DNA of 64,000 nucleotides from NCBI GenBank assembly GCA_951828515.1, contig OX639992.1, positions 4,442,217 through 4,506,216 of the forward strand. The letters run 5' to 3'. The notes under the pieces are model-generated. The model was not told the origin of the DNA, made no database searches, and saw nothing but the letters and a program-made list of their open reading frames with translations. This document shows positions 7,687 through 15,964 of the stretch, in pieces. Source of the DNA: an uncultured Poribacteria bacterium (GTDB taxonomy: Bacteria > Poribacteria > WGA-4E > WGA-3G). Positions within the stretch are counted from its first letter, which is position 1, and each line of letters opens with the position of its first letter. Position numbers and translations under genes: made by a program.

Positions 7687-8724
7687 ATGGCACAAGACAC
7701 AATTAAAGTCGGGGTTATCGGCGCAGGTGGCAACACGACATCACGGCATATTCCCGGACTCCAAGCCATCGAAGGCGTTGAGATCGTCGGGGTCTGCAAT
7801 CGGAGTCAGGAATCCTCACAACGGGTGGCGGATCAGTTCGGCATCCCGAAAACCTACGGCAATTGGCAGGATGCGATCGCTGATGCCGATACCAACGCAA
7901 TTGTGATCGGGACGTGGCCCTACATGCACTGCCGCGCCACAATAGCGGCACTTGAGGCGGATAAGCACGTGATGTGCGAAGCGCGGATGGCGATGAACGC
8001 CAGAGAAGCACACCAGATGCGAGAGGTATCGCATCAGAAAACACATCTCATCGCGCAGATCGTCCCTTCACCGATGACACTGCGGGCGGATAAGACGATA
8101 AAACGTCTCATCGCTGAGGGATATATCGGGGATGTACTTGCCGTGGAAGCACGCGCAGGCGGCGCGTTTCTGGACAGCGAAGCACCGCTCCAGTGGCGAC
8201 AAGATTTTGATCTCAGTGGTCTTAACATCATGAGCATGGGGATCTGGTATGAAGCCTTGATACGTTGGGTCGGAGAAGCAACGCAGATCATGGCGATGGG
8301 CAAGACCTTCGTCAAAATGCGTCCGGATGCCGACGGTGTGATGCGTTCTGTGCGGATTCCTGAACATATCGATGTCGTTGGGGAGCTTGCGTGTGGTGCG
8401 CAACTCCACATACAGGTTTCTAACGTGGCAGGGTTAGCGGGGGCACCGGAGGTTTATGTCTTCGGTAGCAACGGAACTTTGCGTTTTTCGGGAAATCGGC
8501 TCTACGGTGGACAGAAAGGCGACACTGAACTGACCGAGGTTGATATTCCTGATTCGGAAGCTGGCGCGTGGCGGGTAGAAGAAGAATTTGTGAATGCTAT
8601 CCGTGGCGAAGAGGTTATCACACATACCGACTTTGAAACTGGCGTGAAATATATGGAGTTTACGGAGGCGGTCACGCTGAGCATGCAATCAGGGGCAACC
8701 ATTACTTTGCCGCTTCATATTTAG
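7687..8724 (+). CDS. Gfo/Idh/MocA family oxidoreductase
   Basis: The 345-residue protein starts with a Rossmann dinucleotide motif (IKVGVIGAGGN, residues 6-16), followed by the typical second strand ending in VCNRS. The C-terminal half is the alpha/beta substrate-binding domain of the family. The usual EKP motif near residue 100 is changed: the site reads CEARMAMN, so the Lys that contacts nicotinamide and substrate is Arg here. Family members oxidise or epimerise sugars and inositols with NAD(P). The substrate is not predictable. SD GAAGGAG lies 7 nt upstream, and a ferritin-like gene follows after about 50 bp in the same direction. Confidence 0.9.
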   Translation: MAQDTIKVGVIGAGGNTTSRHIPGLQAIEGVEIVGVCNRSQESSQRVADQFGIPKTYGNWQDAIADADTNAIVIGTWPYMHCRATIAALEADKHVMCEARMAMNAREAHQMREVSHQKTHLIAQIVPSPMTLRADKTIKRLIAEGYIGDVLAVEARAGGAFLDSEAPLQWRQDFDLSGLNIMSMGIWYEALIRWVGEATQIMAMGKTFVKMRPDADGVMRSVRIPEHIDVVGELACGAQLHIQVSNVAGLAGAPEVYVFGSNGTLRFSGNRLYGGQKGDTELTEVDIPDSEAGAWRVEEEFVNAIRGEEVITHTDFETGVKYMEFTEAVTLSMQSGATITLPLHI

Positions 8725-8775
8725 GACGGATTACGGCGCGGCGACGTGTATCTACTACCTTGAAAGGAGAGACGT

Positions 8776-9318
8776 TTGAGATTAGGTGAACTTTTTGATC
8801 TTTGTCAAGATATTGAATTGCGGCAAGCGAAACTCTACGCCTCTCTGTCGTTACATTTAGGGAATGTTGATGAACGGATCGCACGGTTTTGGGAACAGAT
8901 GAGCACGGAGGAGTGGCAGCACTACATTCTCGTCGATTTCGGGAGGTCTCTATGTGTCGATGCCTTCGGAATTGATTCGCCTGTGACGGAGTTATCGGAT
9001 ATCCCGGTTCAACAAATCACGGATGCCCTGGAGGCACACGAGCGAAAGGTCAGTAGTGCGGAGATTTCTCTCGATGAAGCCTTCGCGATTGCGATCGCAA
9101 TCGAGGGCAGTGAAGCGGACGCTATCTATATGTACCTTCTCTCTATCATGAGAAAAGCCATTGAGCAGAGCGATCAACCGTATTTAATCGATCGGATTGT
9201 GCAGGTGGAGAAGGATATGGTGTCGCACGTAGATGGGTTGGTTAAAGCGACTCAACGGTTTTCGAGGGATCCCGACCTAATTCGGAAGGCACATCGCCTA
9301 AAGGCGGAACACGGTTAA
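8776..9318 (+). CDS. ferritin-like (rubrerythrin-type) four-helix protein
   Basis: The 180-residue protein starts at TTG 8776 with SD AAAGGAG just upstream. It shows four helices with carboxylate and His ligands at ferritin-like spacing: IELRQAKLY in helix 1, STEEWQHYILVDF (ExxH-like) in helix 2, AIAIEGSEADAIYMY in helix 3 and QVEKDMVSHVDGL in helix 4. This suggests a non-haem di-iron protein. No rubredoxin domain is attached. It follows the Gfo/Idh gene and is probably co-transcribed. It could store iron or detoxify peroxide; the function is inferred from the fold only. Confidence 0.62.
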   Translation: MRLGELFDLCQDIELRQAKLYASLSLHLGNVDERIARFWEQMSTEEWQHYILVDFGRSLCVDAFGIDSPVTELSDIPVQQITDALEAHERKVSSAEISLDEAFAIAIAIEGSEADAIYMYLLSIMRKAIEQSDQPYLIDRIVQVEKDMVSHVDGLVKATQRFSRDPDLIRKAHRLKAEHG

Positions 9319-9333
9319 AGTGGGCACTTAAAA

Positions 9334-10293
9334 CTACGAGTGTTGCGCATTACACAGGAGATTTCCCGCTTGTGCGCAGGCAACCTGTTCAAGCTGCACG
9401 GTAGTGTGGCTGATACCGAAGTGTGTTTGCAGTTCCGTGTTGATCTGTTCAAGGATCCGGTCAGGAGGTAGCGTTGTATTTTCGTTAAGCACAACATGGG
9501 CACTTAGCGCACAGTAGTTAGAACAAAGTGACCAGATGTGCATGTCGTGGACATCTTCAACCGCTTCTAATTCGCAGAGGTGTTCAGCGACAGTGTGTGC
9601 GTCTGTGTTCCGTGGCGAGTTTTCAAACAAGATATGCACCGCTTCTCTCGTTACGTTCACCGCCCCGAAAAGAATAATCACACCAATCAGGAAACTCAGC
9701 AACGCGTCAATCGGGTACCATCCTGTCCAGAAGATAATCGCGCCTCCGACAACCACCGCGACGGAGGAGAGGGTATCGCCTATCACGTGGAGCATCGCAC
9801 TCCGGACGTTGAGATTTCCGTGCCACTCATTGTTACTGCCACCGTGCAACTGCCATAAGATGAGTAGGTTTCCTACGAATCCGAGGCATGCTACAATAAA
9901 CATCCCCGTCACTTTTATTTCTGTCGGCGACATGTACCGGTGGTATGCTGCATAGAAAATCCAGCCGGAGATCCCAATAAGAGACACACCGTTGACGAAA
10001 GCGGCGAAGACTTCTGCGCGATGATACCCATAAGTCCGCGATGAGGTCGCGGGACGTGTCGAGAGATAAATTGCCAGCCAACTAATCAGCAGCGAGCAGA
10101 CATCCGATAACACATGTGCCGCATCACTTAGGAGCGCAAGACTCCCTGACCAGAGACCTCCGATGAGTTCGCCGAGGAAGACGCAAAACGTGATCAGCAC
10201 GGCAAACTTGAATTTCTTCTGGAGATGCGTTTGATGGCTATGCTCGTGCACATCGCCATGATGGTGGTGATGGTCGTGACTGTGATTGTGCAC
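9334..10293 (-). CDS. CDF-family cation efflux protein (CzcD/ZitB-like)
   Basis: The 319-residue protein opens with a His-rich cytosolic tail (HSHDHHHHHGDVHEHSH). Six membrane segments follow. HxxxD motifs in TM2 (SDAAHVLSD) and TM5 (HVIGDTLSS) form the zinc site, and a cytosolic ferredoxin-like domain ends the protein. It exchanges Zn2+/Cd2+-type ions for protons. I place the start at GTG 10293 because an SD (AAAGGGAGA) lies 5 nt upstream. The open frame continues upstream through a tandem repeat array (10314-10511), but that part encodes only iterated low-complexity peptide. The C-terminal end nearly meets the convergent ferritin-like gene. Confidence 0.92.
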   Translation of the reverse strand: MHNHSHDHHHHHGDVHEHSHQTHLQKKFKFAVLITFCVFLGELIGGLWSGSLALLSDAAHVLSDVCSLLISWLAIYLSTRPATSSRTYGYHRAEVFAAFVNGVSLIGISGWIFYAAYHRYMSPTEIKVTGMFIVACLGFVGNLLILWQLHGGSNNEWHGNLNVRSAMLHVIGDTLSSVAVVVGGAIIFWTGWYPIDALLSFLIGVIILFGAVNVTREAVHILFENSPRNTDAHTVAEHLCELEAVEDVHDMHIWSLCSNYCALSAHVVLNENTTLPPDRILEQINTELQTHFGISHTTVQLEQVACAQAGNLLCNAQHS

Positions 10294-10313
10294 AACGTCT
10301 CCCTTTAAAAGTA

Positions 10314-10511
10314 GTAGGCACACTCCGTTGTGCCGAAACCAAAATAGTAGACACACTCCGTTGTGCCGAAACCAAAGTAGTAGGCACACTCCGTTGTGCC
10401 GAAACCAAAGTAGTAGACACACTCCGTTGTGCCGAAACCAAAATAGTAGACACACTCCGTTGTGCCGAAACCAAAATAGTAGACACACTCCGTTGTGCCG
10501 AAACCTAAAAT
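10314..10511. repeat. six tandem 33-bp palindromic units
   Basis: Six head-to-tail copies of a 33-bp unit, differing mainly at two positions (GGCACA or GACACA, and AAAATA or AAAGTA). Each unit contains the small inverted repeat GGCACA-CTCCGT-TGTGCC. The array starts 21 bp upstream of the GTG start of the CDF gene, so it lies in its leader. The unit length is a multiple of three and all frames stay open, which creates spurious reading frames on both strands. There are no unique spacers, so it is not CRISPR. Confidence 0.95.
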
Positions 10512-10563
10512 GTAACCGAACTGAGGCGTGAGACCTCGCCCTACAGCGCAGGTTCGTTTGCTT

Positions 10564-10875
10564 CTAATCGGTAGATGCGCTTTTTGATTCGCTACTCGTA
10601 TCGGTTTTCTTTTCTTTTTTCTCGCCTTTGTCCGATGAAGTGCTTTTGTCTGAGGGCTCGTTTTTGTCCTTCTTTGCTGATTCTTTGTAGCCGTCACTTC
10701 GATAGTCTGTAATATAGAACCCGGAGCCTTTGAAAATCAGTCCTGCACCAGCTCCAATAAGTCGTTTCACCTGACCACTGCACTCCGGACATTCCTCGAT
10801 TGGCGGGGCAGTAATGCCCTGAAACCGCTCGAATCGGTTGTCGCAAGCAAGACATTTATACTCGTATGTAGGCAT
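10564..10875 (-). CDS. FmdB-family zinc ribbon protein
   Basis: The 103-residue protein begins MPTYEYKCLACDNRFERFQ and continues to EECPECSG, giving the two CxxC knuckles of the FmdB/CxxC_CXXC_SSSS ribbon. A GAGAGLIFKGSGFYITDYR segment typical of the family follows. The last 40 residues are a Lys/Ser/Glu-rich disordered tail. The FmdB family is linked to regulation of formamidase/amidase genes, but most members are uncharacterised. A strong SD (GGAGGAGA) precedes the ATG. It is divergent from the region at 10957 and upstream of the repeat array. Confidence 0.9.
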   Translation of the reverse strand: MPTYEYKCLACDNRFERFQGITAPPIEECPECSGQVKRLIGAGAGLIFKGSGFYITDYRSDGYKESAKKDKNEPSDKSTSSDKGEKKEKKTDTSSESKSASTD

Positions 10876-10956
10876 ATAGCCGTCTCCTCCATTTCGGCGT
10901 ATTTGGCAGACAGAGACCTCGTACTCGTAGGAGTAAACTGTGCTCGGGACGCATGG

Positions 10957-11049
10957 CTCCTTGTAGGAGCGAGTTTTACTCGCGATTCTCCTTGTAGGAG
11001 CGAGTTTTACTCGCGATTCTCCTTGTAGGAGCGAGTTTTACCCGCGATT
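10957..11049. repeat. three tandem 31-bp double-palindrome units
   Basis: Units at 10957-10987, 10988-11018 and 11019-11049 are nearly identical. Each contains two small inverted repeats, CTCC-TTGTA-GGAG and GCGAG-TTTTA-CTCGC. A diverged relative lies at 41660-41685. The remainder of the 10876-11336 gap shows no gene. Its last part (about 11255-11300) belongs to another repeat family. Confidence 0.92.
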
Positions 11050-11254
11050 CTCTTCGTGATTTCCGAATCGTTGTGTTCTGTCGCAATAAAAAGTTTGTTG
11101 ATAAAAAGACTATATTCTGATAAATTCTAATCGTTACGCGTGCAAAAGTCAAGTAATTTTTGTAATTGGCGGAGCCAATGGTTTTCCATTTTGCTGCGTT
11201 CCTGTCTGCGCTCTTGGGTTTTGTAACCACATTTCCCGTGTATGGTTCCTACTT

Positions 11255-11303
11255 CACGAATTGCTGATTGTTGATAACTGACGGCTGACAACTGATAACT
11301 GAA
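11255..11303. repeat. dispersed CTGAC/CTGAT-type repeat
   Basis: A run of degenerate heptamer-like units (GCTGATTGTTGATAACTGAC and similar) lies just upstream of the ABC binding-protein gene. The same family recurs at 37975-38070, 51975-52030, 58540-58668, 60945-61107 and 63350-63430, and inside several coding sequences. Confidence 0.7.
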
Positions 11304-11336
11304 AATTGAGTGTTTCCATGTAATCGGAGTTTTTTT

Positions 11337-12695
11337 ATGTTTCGCCTTCCTATTGATTCTGAGAGTTTCCCGCTCGGCAAGGGACCGATGGTAATGCTGA
11401 TTTTGTTTCTTGTCTCTACGCTTTTCATCTTCGGACGTTCCGAGGAGGAAGGGAAAAATCTCGAATTCTGGATTTTCGCAAACACCCACTACGAGGAATA
11501 CCAAGCACGTGTGCCTATCTTTGAAGCACAGAACCCTGCGGTCAACGTCCAACTCATCAACTTCGGTGGCACGATGCACGATAAACTCCTCGCTGCGATG
11601 CTATCCAATTTCGGCGCACCGGATCTCGTTGAGGTTGAGATTACATCCATTGGTCGGTTCCTTAAAGGAGCAATTGACGAAGTCGGCTTTGTCGATCTCC
11701 GTCCGCGTTTAGAAAGCGAGGGGTGGATGGAGAAATTGGTTGTCAGTCGCTTCACGCCGTGGTCCTACCGCGGCAAGATTTTCGGGATCCCGCACGACTT
11801 GCACCCCGTCGTCCTGCTCTACCGAGATGATCTCTTTAAAGCCGCTGGTGTTGAGATGACAGAGATTGAAACGTGGGATGACTTCATCGCTGCCGGAAAG
11901 AAAGCGACGCGCGATCTTGATGGCGACGGTAAAATCGACCAGTACGCAATTGTGTTGGATCGGCGCACAGAGAGCGACTATTTCAGTTTACTCCTTCAAC
12001 AGGGCGGCGGATTTTTCGACGAAGAGGGCAACGTCATTATCGACAGTGAACTCGCAATCGAGACACTGGAATTTTTCACCGCGTTGTTCAATGAACATAA
12101 AATTGCCACGCCAGTATATGGAACATGGCACGGCGATCCGAGTAATTTCGCTGCAATGCAGGACGGCAAGATTCTCTCTATTCTCTCACCCGATTGGTAC
12201 GTCGGTATTCTCAAAAGTCAGGTGCCGCAGATGTCTGGTAAATGGAAGGCGATCAGCATGCCTGCGTGGTACCCGGGCGGTAGACGGACTACGACGCGCG
12301 GTGGAACGATGATTGGGATTACAAAGCAGTCCAAAAACCCCGACCTCGCATGGGAAGTCCTCAAATTTACCTATTTTGACAGACCCGGTCTTATCAACCG
12401 ATACGAGACGACACGAATTATTCCGCCTCTCAAATCAGCATGGGATGCCCCTATCTTTAAAGAACCTGATGCCTACTTGGGTGGACAACCGCTTGGCGAA
12501 TTGCTTATCGAATTGGCACCCGATATGCCGCCGCGTTATCAGAATCCCTACTGGTCGGAGGGAGCAGATCTGCTCAACGATGCGATTTTCGCGGCTGTTA
12601 CAGAGAAACAGACACCGAGAGAGGCTTTAACCGATTTGGCAGAGAAGGTGCGAGCACTTATTGCCAAGGATAGAGGCAGATGGGGAGACATGTAA
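11337..12695 (+). CDS. ABC sugar transporter, family 1 extracellular binding protein
   Basis: The 452-residue protein matches the SBP_bac_1 fold. An N-terminal hydrophobic export segment (MVMLILFLVSTLFIFG) is followed by LEFWIFANTHYEEYQARVPIFE, NPAVNVQLINFGG and the domain-hinge region APDLVEVE. A DLDGDGKIDQY calcium-loop-like motif lies near residue 200, as in maltose- and glycerol-phosphate-type binding proteins. It should deliver an oligosaccharide or polyol to the permease encoded next. I choose the ATG at 11337, which has GGAG 8 nt upstream. It is separated from the permease gene by about 210 bp holding two repeat elements. Confidence 0.88.
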   Translation: MFRLPIDSESFPLGKGPMVMLILFLVSTLFIFGRSEEEGKNLEFWIFANTHYEEYQARVPIFEAQNPAVNVQLINFGGTMHDKLLAAMLSNFGAPDLVEVEITSIGRFLKGAIDEVGFVDLRPRLESEGWMEKLVVSRFTPWSYRGKIFGIPHDLHPVVLLYRDDLFKAAGVEMTEIETWDDFIAAGKKATRDLDGDGKIDQYAIVLDRRTESDYFSLLLQQGGGFFDEEGNVIIDSELAIETLEFFTALFNEHKIATPVYGTWHGDPSNFAAMQDGKILSILSPDWYVGILKSQVPQMSGKWKAISMPAWYPGGRRTTTRGGTMIGITKQSKNPDLAWEVLKFTYFDRPGLINRYETTRIIPPLKSAWDAPIFKEPDAYLGGQPLGELLIELAPDMPPRYQNPYWSEGADLLNDAIFAAVTEKQTPREALTDLAEKVRALIAKDRGRWGDM

Positions 12696-12708
12696 CTTAA
12701 ACAGAAAA

Positions 12709-12799
12709 CGTAGCCTGAAACGCAGTGGAAGGCGTATCTACGGAGAAGTACGTGAAAATACCAACCCATCTCATCGAACCGCAAGGTATAATTAAAAAC
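12709..12799 (+). repeat. dispersed element ending in ACCGCAAGG...AATTAAAAA (copy 1)
   Basis: The element starts GTAGCCTGAAACGCAGTGG and ends with ACCGCAAGGTATAATTAAAA at about 12779-12799. It is the first of two tandem, diverged copies between the ABC binding protein and permease genes. Other members lie at 12800-12905, 13884-13968, 17872-18004 and 45496-45636. In this copy the 3' end is not followed by a start codon. Confidence 0.72.
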
Positions 12800-12905
12800 T
12801 TGAAACGAAGTGGAAGGGTTTTTGCTTGGGTATTTCTGCAGATATACGGAGAAGCACGTGAAAACATCAACCAACCTCACCGAACCGCAAGGTATAATTA
12901 AAAAT
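12800..12905 (+). repeat. dispersed element ending in ACCGCAAGG...AATTAAAAA (copy 2, abuts ATG)
   Basis: This second copy shares TACGGAGAAGYACGTGAAAA and the terminal ACCGCAAGGTATAATTAAAA with copy 1. Its last base lies immediately before the permease ATG at 12906, so its AAGG is the only SD-like sequence available to that gene. It also carries the phrase TTTTTGCTTGGGTATTTC, a second dispersed motif in this window. Confidence 0.75.
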
Positions 12906-13805
12906 ATGAGGCAGAAACGCACAACGAATTTATTTTGGAATCAACAACAGAAAATCGCTCCCTATCTTTTTATCGCTCCATTCTATCTACTTTTCGTCAT
13001 TTTTATGGGCTATCCGCTCATTTCGTCGCTCGTTATGAGTCTCTATGAAATGCGTGGATTCCAAAGCCGGATATTTGTTGGCATCGGGAACTTCACGGAT
13101 CTGTTTCGTGACCCAATCTTCTGGAAATCGCTGAAGAATACTGCCTATTTCGCCGTAGGCACCCTCACCCTCCAATTGCCGATTGCTTTGCTGTTAGCAA
13201 TTCTTCTCAACTCCAAATTTGTTAAAGGTAAAAATTTACTGCGTCTCGCCTTTTTCGCACCCGTCCTCGTCGCCGGTGTCTTCGTTGCGATTATCTTCAA
13301 CCTCGTCTACGACCAACGAGCAGGCTTAGTCAATCAGGAATTCGTTCTCTTTGGTAAGGAGATAGGTTGGTTAAACGAGGAGAAATATGTGATGCCAGCG
13401 GTCATCCTAACCGGTGTTTGGCAGTGGGCGGGGTTCAATATGATCTATTTTTTAGCAGGATTACAAGGGATTCGACAGGAATTGTATGAAGCGGCGGCAG
13501 TTGACGGCGCGAGCTGGTGGCAGGCGTTCATCCATGTCACACTGCCCTCGTTGCGACCCGTGATAGCCTTCGTTTTCGTCGTTTCGATGATAGGTTCGCT
13601 CCAACTCTTCGACCTTCCCTTTATTTTGACGAACGGTGGTGAACCTGCGGATGCAGGCTCAACGATCGTCATGTATCTCTACAAGAACGGGTTCCAGTTC
13701 ATGCGTCTCGGTTATGCAGCAACGATTGGATGGGTGCTTTTTTTCATTATTGCGGTTATCTCAATCGTCCAATTGAAATTGCTCGGCATTTTCCGAGATG
13801 AATAG
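12906..13805 (+). CDS. ABC sugar transporter permease (MalF/UgpA type)
   Basis: The 299-residue protein has six membrane segments beginning with IAPYLFIAPFYLLFVIFMGY. It carries the EAA loop that contacts the ATPase (YEAAAVDGASWWQAFIHVTLP). The C-terminal FILTNGGEPADAGST region is typical of MalF/UgpA-type subunits. These act as heterodimers with a MalG/UgpE partner and a MalK-type ATPase, but neither is encoded nearby: hisA follows. I place the start at ATG 12906, directly after the repeat-derived AAGG; upstream in-frame codons lie within the repeat and are not protein-like. Confidence 0.9.
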   Translation: MRQKRTTNLFWNQQQKIAPYLFIAPFYLLFVIFMGYPLISSLVMSLYEMRGFQSRIFVGIGNFTDLFRDPIFWKSLKNTAYFAVGTLTLQLPIALLLAILLNSKFVKGKNLLRLAFFAPVLVAGVFVAIIFNLVYDQRAGLVNQEFVLFGKEIGWLNEEKYVMPAVILTGVWQWAGFNMIYFLAGLQGIRQELYEAAAVDGASWWQAFIHVTLPSLRPVIAFVFVVSMIGSLQLFDLPFILTNGGEPADAGSTIVMYLYKNGFQFMRLGYAATIGWVLFFIIAVISIVQLKLLGIFRDE

Positions 13806-13883
13806 CGGAAAGGTTTTTAACTTCTACGCCTGGACTGTGCTCCATTTTCTTTTATTTTTCAACTATAAAACCCAAGAGCGTAG

Positions 13884-13968
13884 TTCGTAATGTAATGGAG
13901 AACGGGTATACGAAGAGGCGGGTTATATATCTAACTCTACTAACCGAACCGCAAGGTAAAATTAAAAA
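13884..13968 (+). repeat. dispersed element ending in ACCGCAAGG...AATTAAAAA (copy 3, abuts hisA ATG)
   Basis: The element starts GTAGTTCGTAATGTAATGG and ends CCGCAAGGTAAAATTAAAAA immediately before the hisA ATG at 13969. AAGG provides the SD. It is the clearest example of the repeat supplying a translation start region. Confidence 0.75.
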
Positions 13969-14676
13969 ATGGAAATACTCCCGGCAATTGATCTTCGTGG
14001 TGGAAAGTGTGTAAATTTAATGCAGGGCATCGCCTCGCAGGAGACCATCTTCTCGGATGCACCTGTAGAAATGGCATTGCGCTGGGAAGCCGAAGGTGCG
14101 GAATACTTACACCTCGTGGATCTGGACGGCGCGTTTCAGGGCGAATCGGCGAACCTCCACATCGTCAGCGAAATCGTATCTGCGATTGATATTCCTGTCC
14201 AGTTGGGTGGTGGTATCCGCAGTATGGAGCAATTAAGAGCAGTTTTGGCGTTAGGCGTAGATCGCGCCATTTTAGGCACGGTTGCGCTTAAACAACCGAG
14301 TTTGGTAAAACAGGCGTGTGCCGAGTACAGTGCGCGCGTTGCTGTCGGTATCGACGCAAGAGATGGAAGGGTCGCCACAGACGGGTGGTTAAAGGTCTCC
14401 CAGAAATCTGCTGTCGAATTTGCCGTAGAGATGTCGGAAGTCCAAACGTTTATCTACACCGACATCAAAAGCGATGGAATGCTCAAAGGTCCCAATGTTG
14501 ACGCAACTGCTGATGTTATTGATGCCGTCTCTGCCGATGTGATTGGTTCAGGGGGTGTCACGTCGCTTGCTGACATAGCCGCTTTGAAGCAGATCGGTGC
14601 CAGCGGTGCGATTGTCGGACGTGCTTTGTATACCGGTGACCTCGCGCTGTCAGATGCGATTGCTGCCGCTCGTTAG
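13969..14676 (+). CDS. hisA: phosphoribosylformimino-5-aminoimidazole carboxamide ribotide isomerase
   Basis: HisA catalyses the fourth step of histidine biosynthesis, an Amadori rearrangement of ProFAR to PRFAR. The 235-residue TIM barrel shows ILPAIDLRGGKCVNL with the first catalytic Asp, LGGGIRSMEQL for one phosphate site, VGIDARDGRVATDGW with the second catalytic Asp, YTDIKSDGMLKGPN and VIGSGGVTSLADI for the other phosphate site. The length is normal for HisA. No other his genes are in view, so histidine genes seem dispersed here. It is convergent with the EF-Tu-like gene, with only 7 bp between the stops. Confidence 0.96.
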   Translation: MEILPAIDLRGGKCVNLMQGIASQETIFSDAPVEMALRWEAEGAEYLHLVDLDGAFQGESANLHIVSEIVSAIDIPVQLGGGIRSMEQLRAVLALGVDRAILGTVALKQPSLVKQACAEYSARVAVGIDARDGRVATDGWLKVSQKSAVEFAVEMSEVQTFIYTDIKSDGMLKGPNVDATADVIDAVSADVIGSGGVTSLADIAALKQIGASGAIVGRALYTGDLALSDAIAAAR

Positions 14677-14683
14677 AGAAACA

Positions 14684-15844
14684 TCATTCCACGCCAGTCA
14701 CAACACCAAACCCAATTCGCACATCCATCTTCTTTACCTCAAATCGTGTGCCTATTTCCATTACCAGTGGTAAGTCAAGTGTAAGGGAGACGTGGGCATA
14801 ACTCCCCGGTGTAATAAGAGAGAGACCTGGCGGGAGTTTTAGATGCGCGGGCATATCGGTACCCCATAGATGGATGTCGGGTCTATCGTTTTCGATGAGT
14901 GGGATGTGTGTGCCGCTCTCTTCGTGTGTCAGCAGATAGATGAGTGCGGTAAATTCGGAATGCGATTTGACGGTCTTCGGTGTGCAAAGCACCTGTCCAG
15001 TAGACAACCAATCGGGTTCAGATTCGACGCACACTTCATCCTCCTTTATGCTGAGGACCCGCGTCTTAATTCTGTCCCCTTTACCCACAATATCTACCGC
15101 TTGTCCGACAGCGAGTTGTCCCTGTACAATATCGCCACGGACGGATACACTCTCCTTCGTTTCCTCATTGATTTCATGGATCGGCATTATAAGCGGTAAG
15201 CTTGCAGGGTCCACAGGGGCAGGCATTGCCCGATTCATCGCGAAAATAAGGTCAACAATCGGTTGCCACTGCGTAGAGGTGATACTGTCTCCCCTGTAGT
15301 CTAATGCCTTACGCGCATCACCGACAATTATTGGGGTGGTTTCTGGATTCCATCCACACTCGTTCAGCAGTTCTTCCATTTCCTGTTGACAAATGTCTAT
15401 AAGCTCATCGTCTTTTGGAATGCCGTCTGTGTTCAGGAAGGATAACACTGTCGGGTAATGCATCTGATTCGCAAGGCGGAGATGCGACTCGGAGTCGGGT
15501 GTGACCCCCTCGACTGCATTTACGATCCAAATTGCACCATGTATTGCCGGAGAACCGCTGACGAGCATTTTGACAACGTCGATGTGGGTCTCGCAATCGA
15601 TTTGGGTGTAAAGTTTACCACTGGTTTCATACGCTATAGCGCGGTAGGTGATGCCAACCCCCTCTCGGATTGGGTGACTGATTGGGGGTTGTGTTTCAAA
15701 ATCGCTATCTCCGTTCGTGTGGATCGCACCGATTCTCGCAACAACCTTCGCTATCGCCGCTGTCAATGTTGTTTTGCCATGTCCGAGTGCGCCGAGCGTG
15801 CAAATAGGTAATCTGCCGTGCGTGTGTTCTTTTTGATCTGTCAT
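14684..15844 (-). CDS. EF-Tu-like protein with degenerate GTPase motifs
   Basis: The 386-residue protein spans the whole EF-Tu length, including domain 2 (VRGDIVQGQLAVGQAVDIVG) and domain 3 (FTALIYLLTHEE). G1 reads GALGHGKTTL and still fits a P-loop. G3 is DCETH instead of DCPGH, losing the Gly of DxxG. G4 is NTDG instead of NKxD. The switch I region is also unusual. It is therefore an EF-Tu paralogue that probably binds or hydrolyses GTP poorly, if at all. It is not the housekeeping tuf, which should be elsewhere. ATG 15844 is preceded by AGGAGAAAAAAG. Function unknown; a role in binding tRNA or ribosome parts is possible. Confidence 0.85.
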   Translation of the reverse strand: MTDQKEHTHGRLPICTLGALGHGKTTLTAAIAKVVARIGAIHTNGDSDFETQPPISHPIREGVGITYRAIAYETSGKLYTQIDCETHIDVVKMLVSGSPAIHGAIWIVNAVEGVTPDSESHLRLANQMHYPTVLSFLNTDGIPKDDELIDICQQEMEELLNECGWNPETTPIIVGDARKALDYRGDSITSTQWQPIVDLIFAMNRAMPAPVDPASLPLIMPIHEINEETKESVSVRGDIVQGQLAVGQAVDIVGKGDRIKTRVLSIKEDEVCVESEPDWLSTGQVLCTPKTVKSHSEFTALIYLLTHEESGTHIPLIENDRPDIHLWGTDMPAHLKLPPGLSLITPGSYAHVSLTLDLPLVMEIGTRFEVKKMDVRIGFGVVTGVE

Positions 15845-15964
15845 CTTTTTTCTCCTGATCGACCTAATTTTTTTACTACAATTTCCATTGTATTGTAGCA
15901 CAGAATCATGAATTCGGCAATAGAGGAAAAACTTGCCAAGTGGTCGGAGTATGGTAGATTCTGC

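Noticed and set aside
7302-7906. Plus-strand open frames across 7302-7592 and 7571-7906
   Set aside because: The first is entirely within the group II intron RNA, antisense to it; the second overlaps the intron end and the Gfo/Idh gene in another frame.
10314-10511. Possible CRISPR array at the regularly spaced 33-bp repeats
   Set aside because: The units are directly joined with no unique spacers, and no cas genes are nearby. It is a tandem repeat.
10238-10697. Open frames on both strands across the 33-bp array, including an N-terminal extension of the CDF protein
   Set aside because: They are only translations of the repeat unit. The CDF gene has a good SD and GTG start after the array.
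14684-15844. Calling this gene tuf
   Set aside because: The G3 and G4 motifs are lost, which is incompatible with the housekeeping elongation factor.
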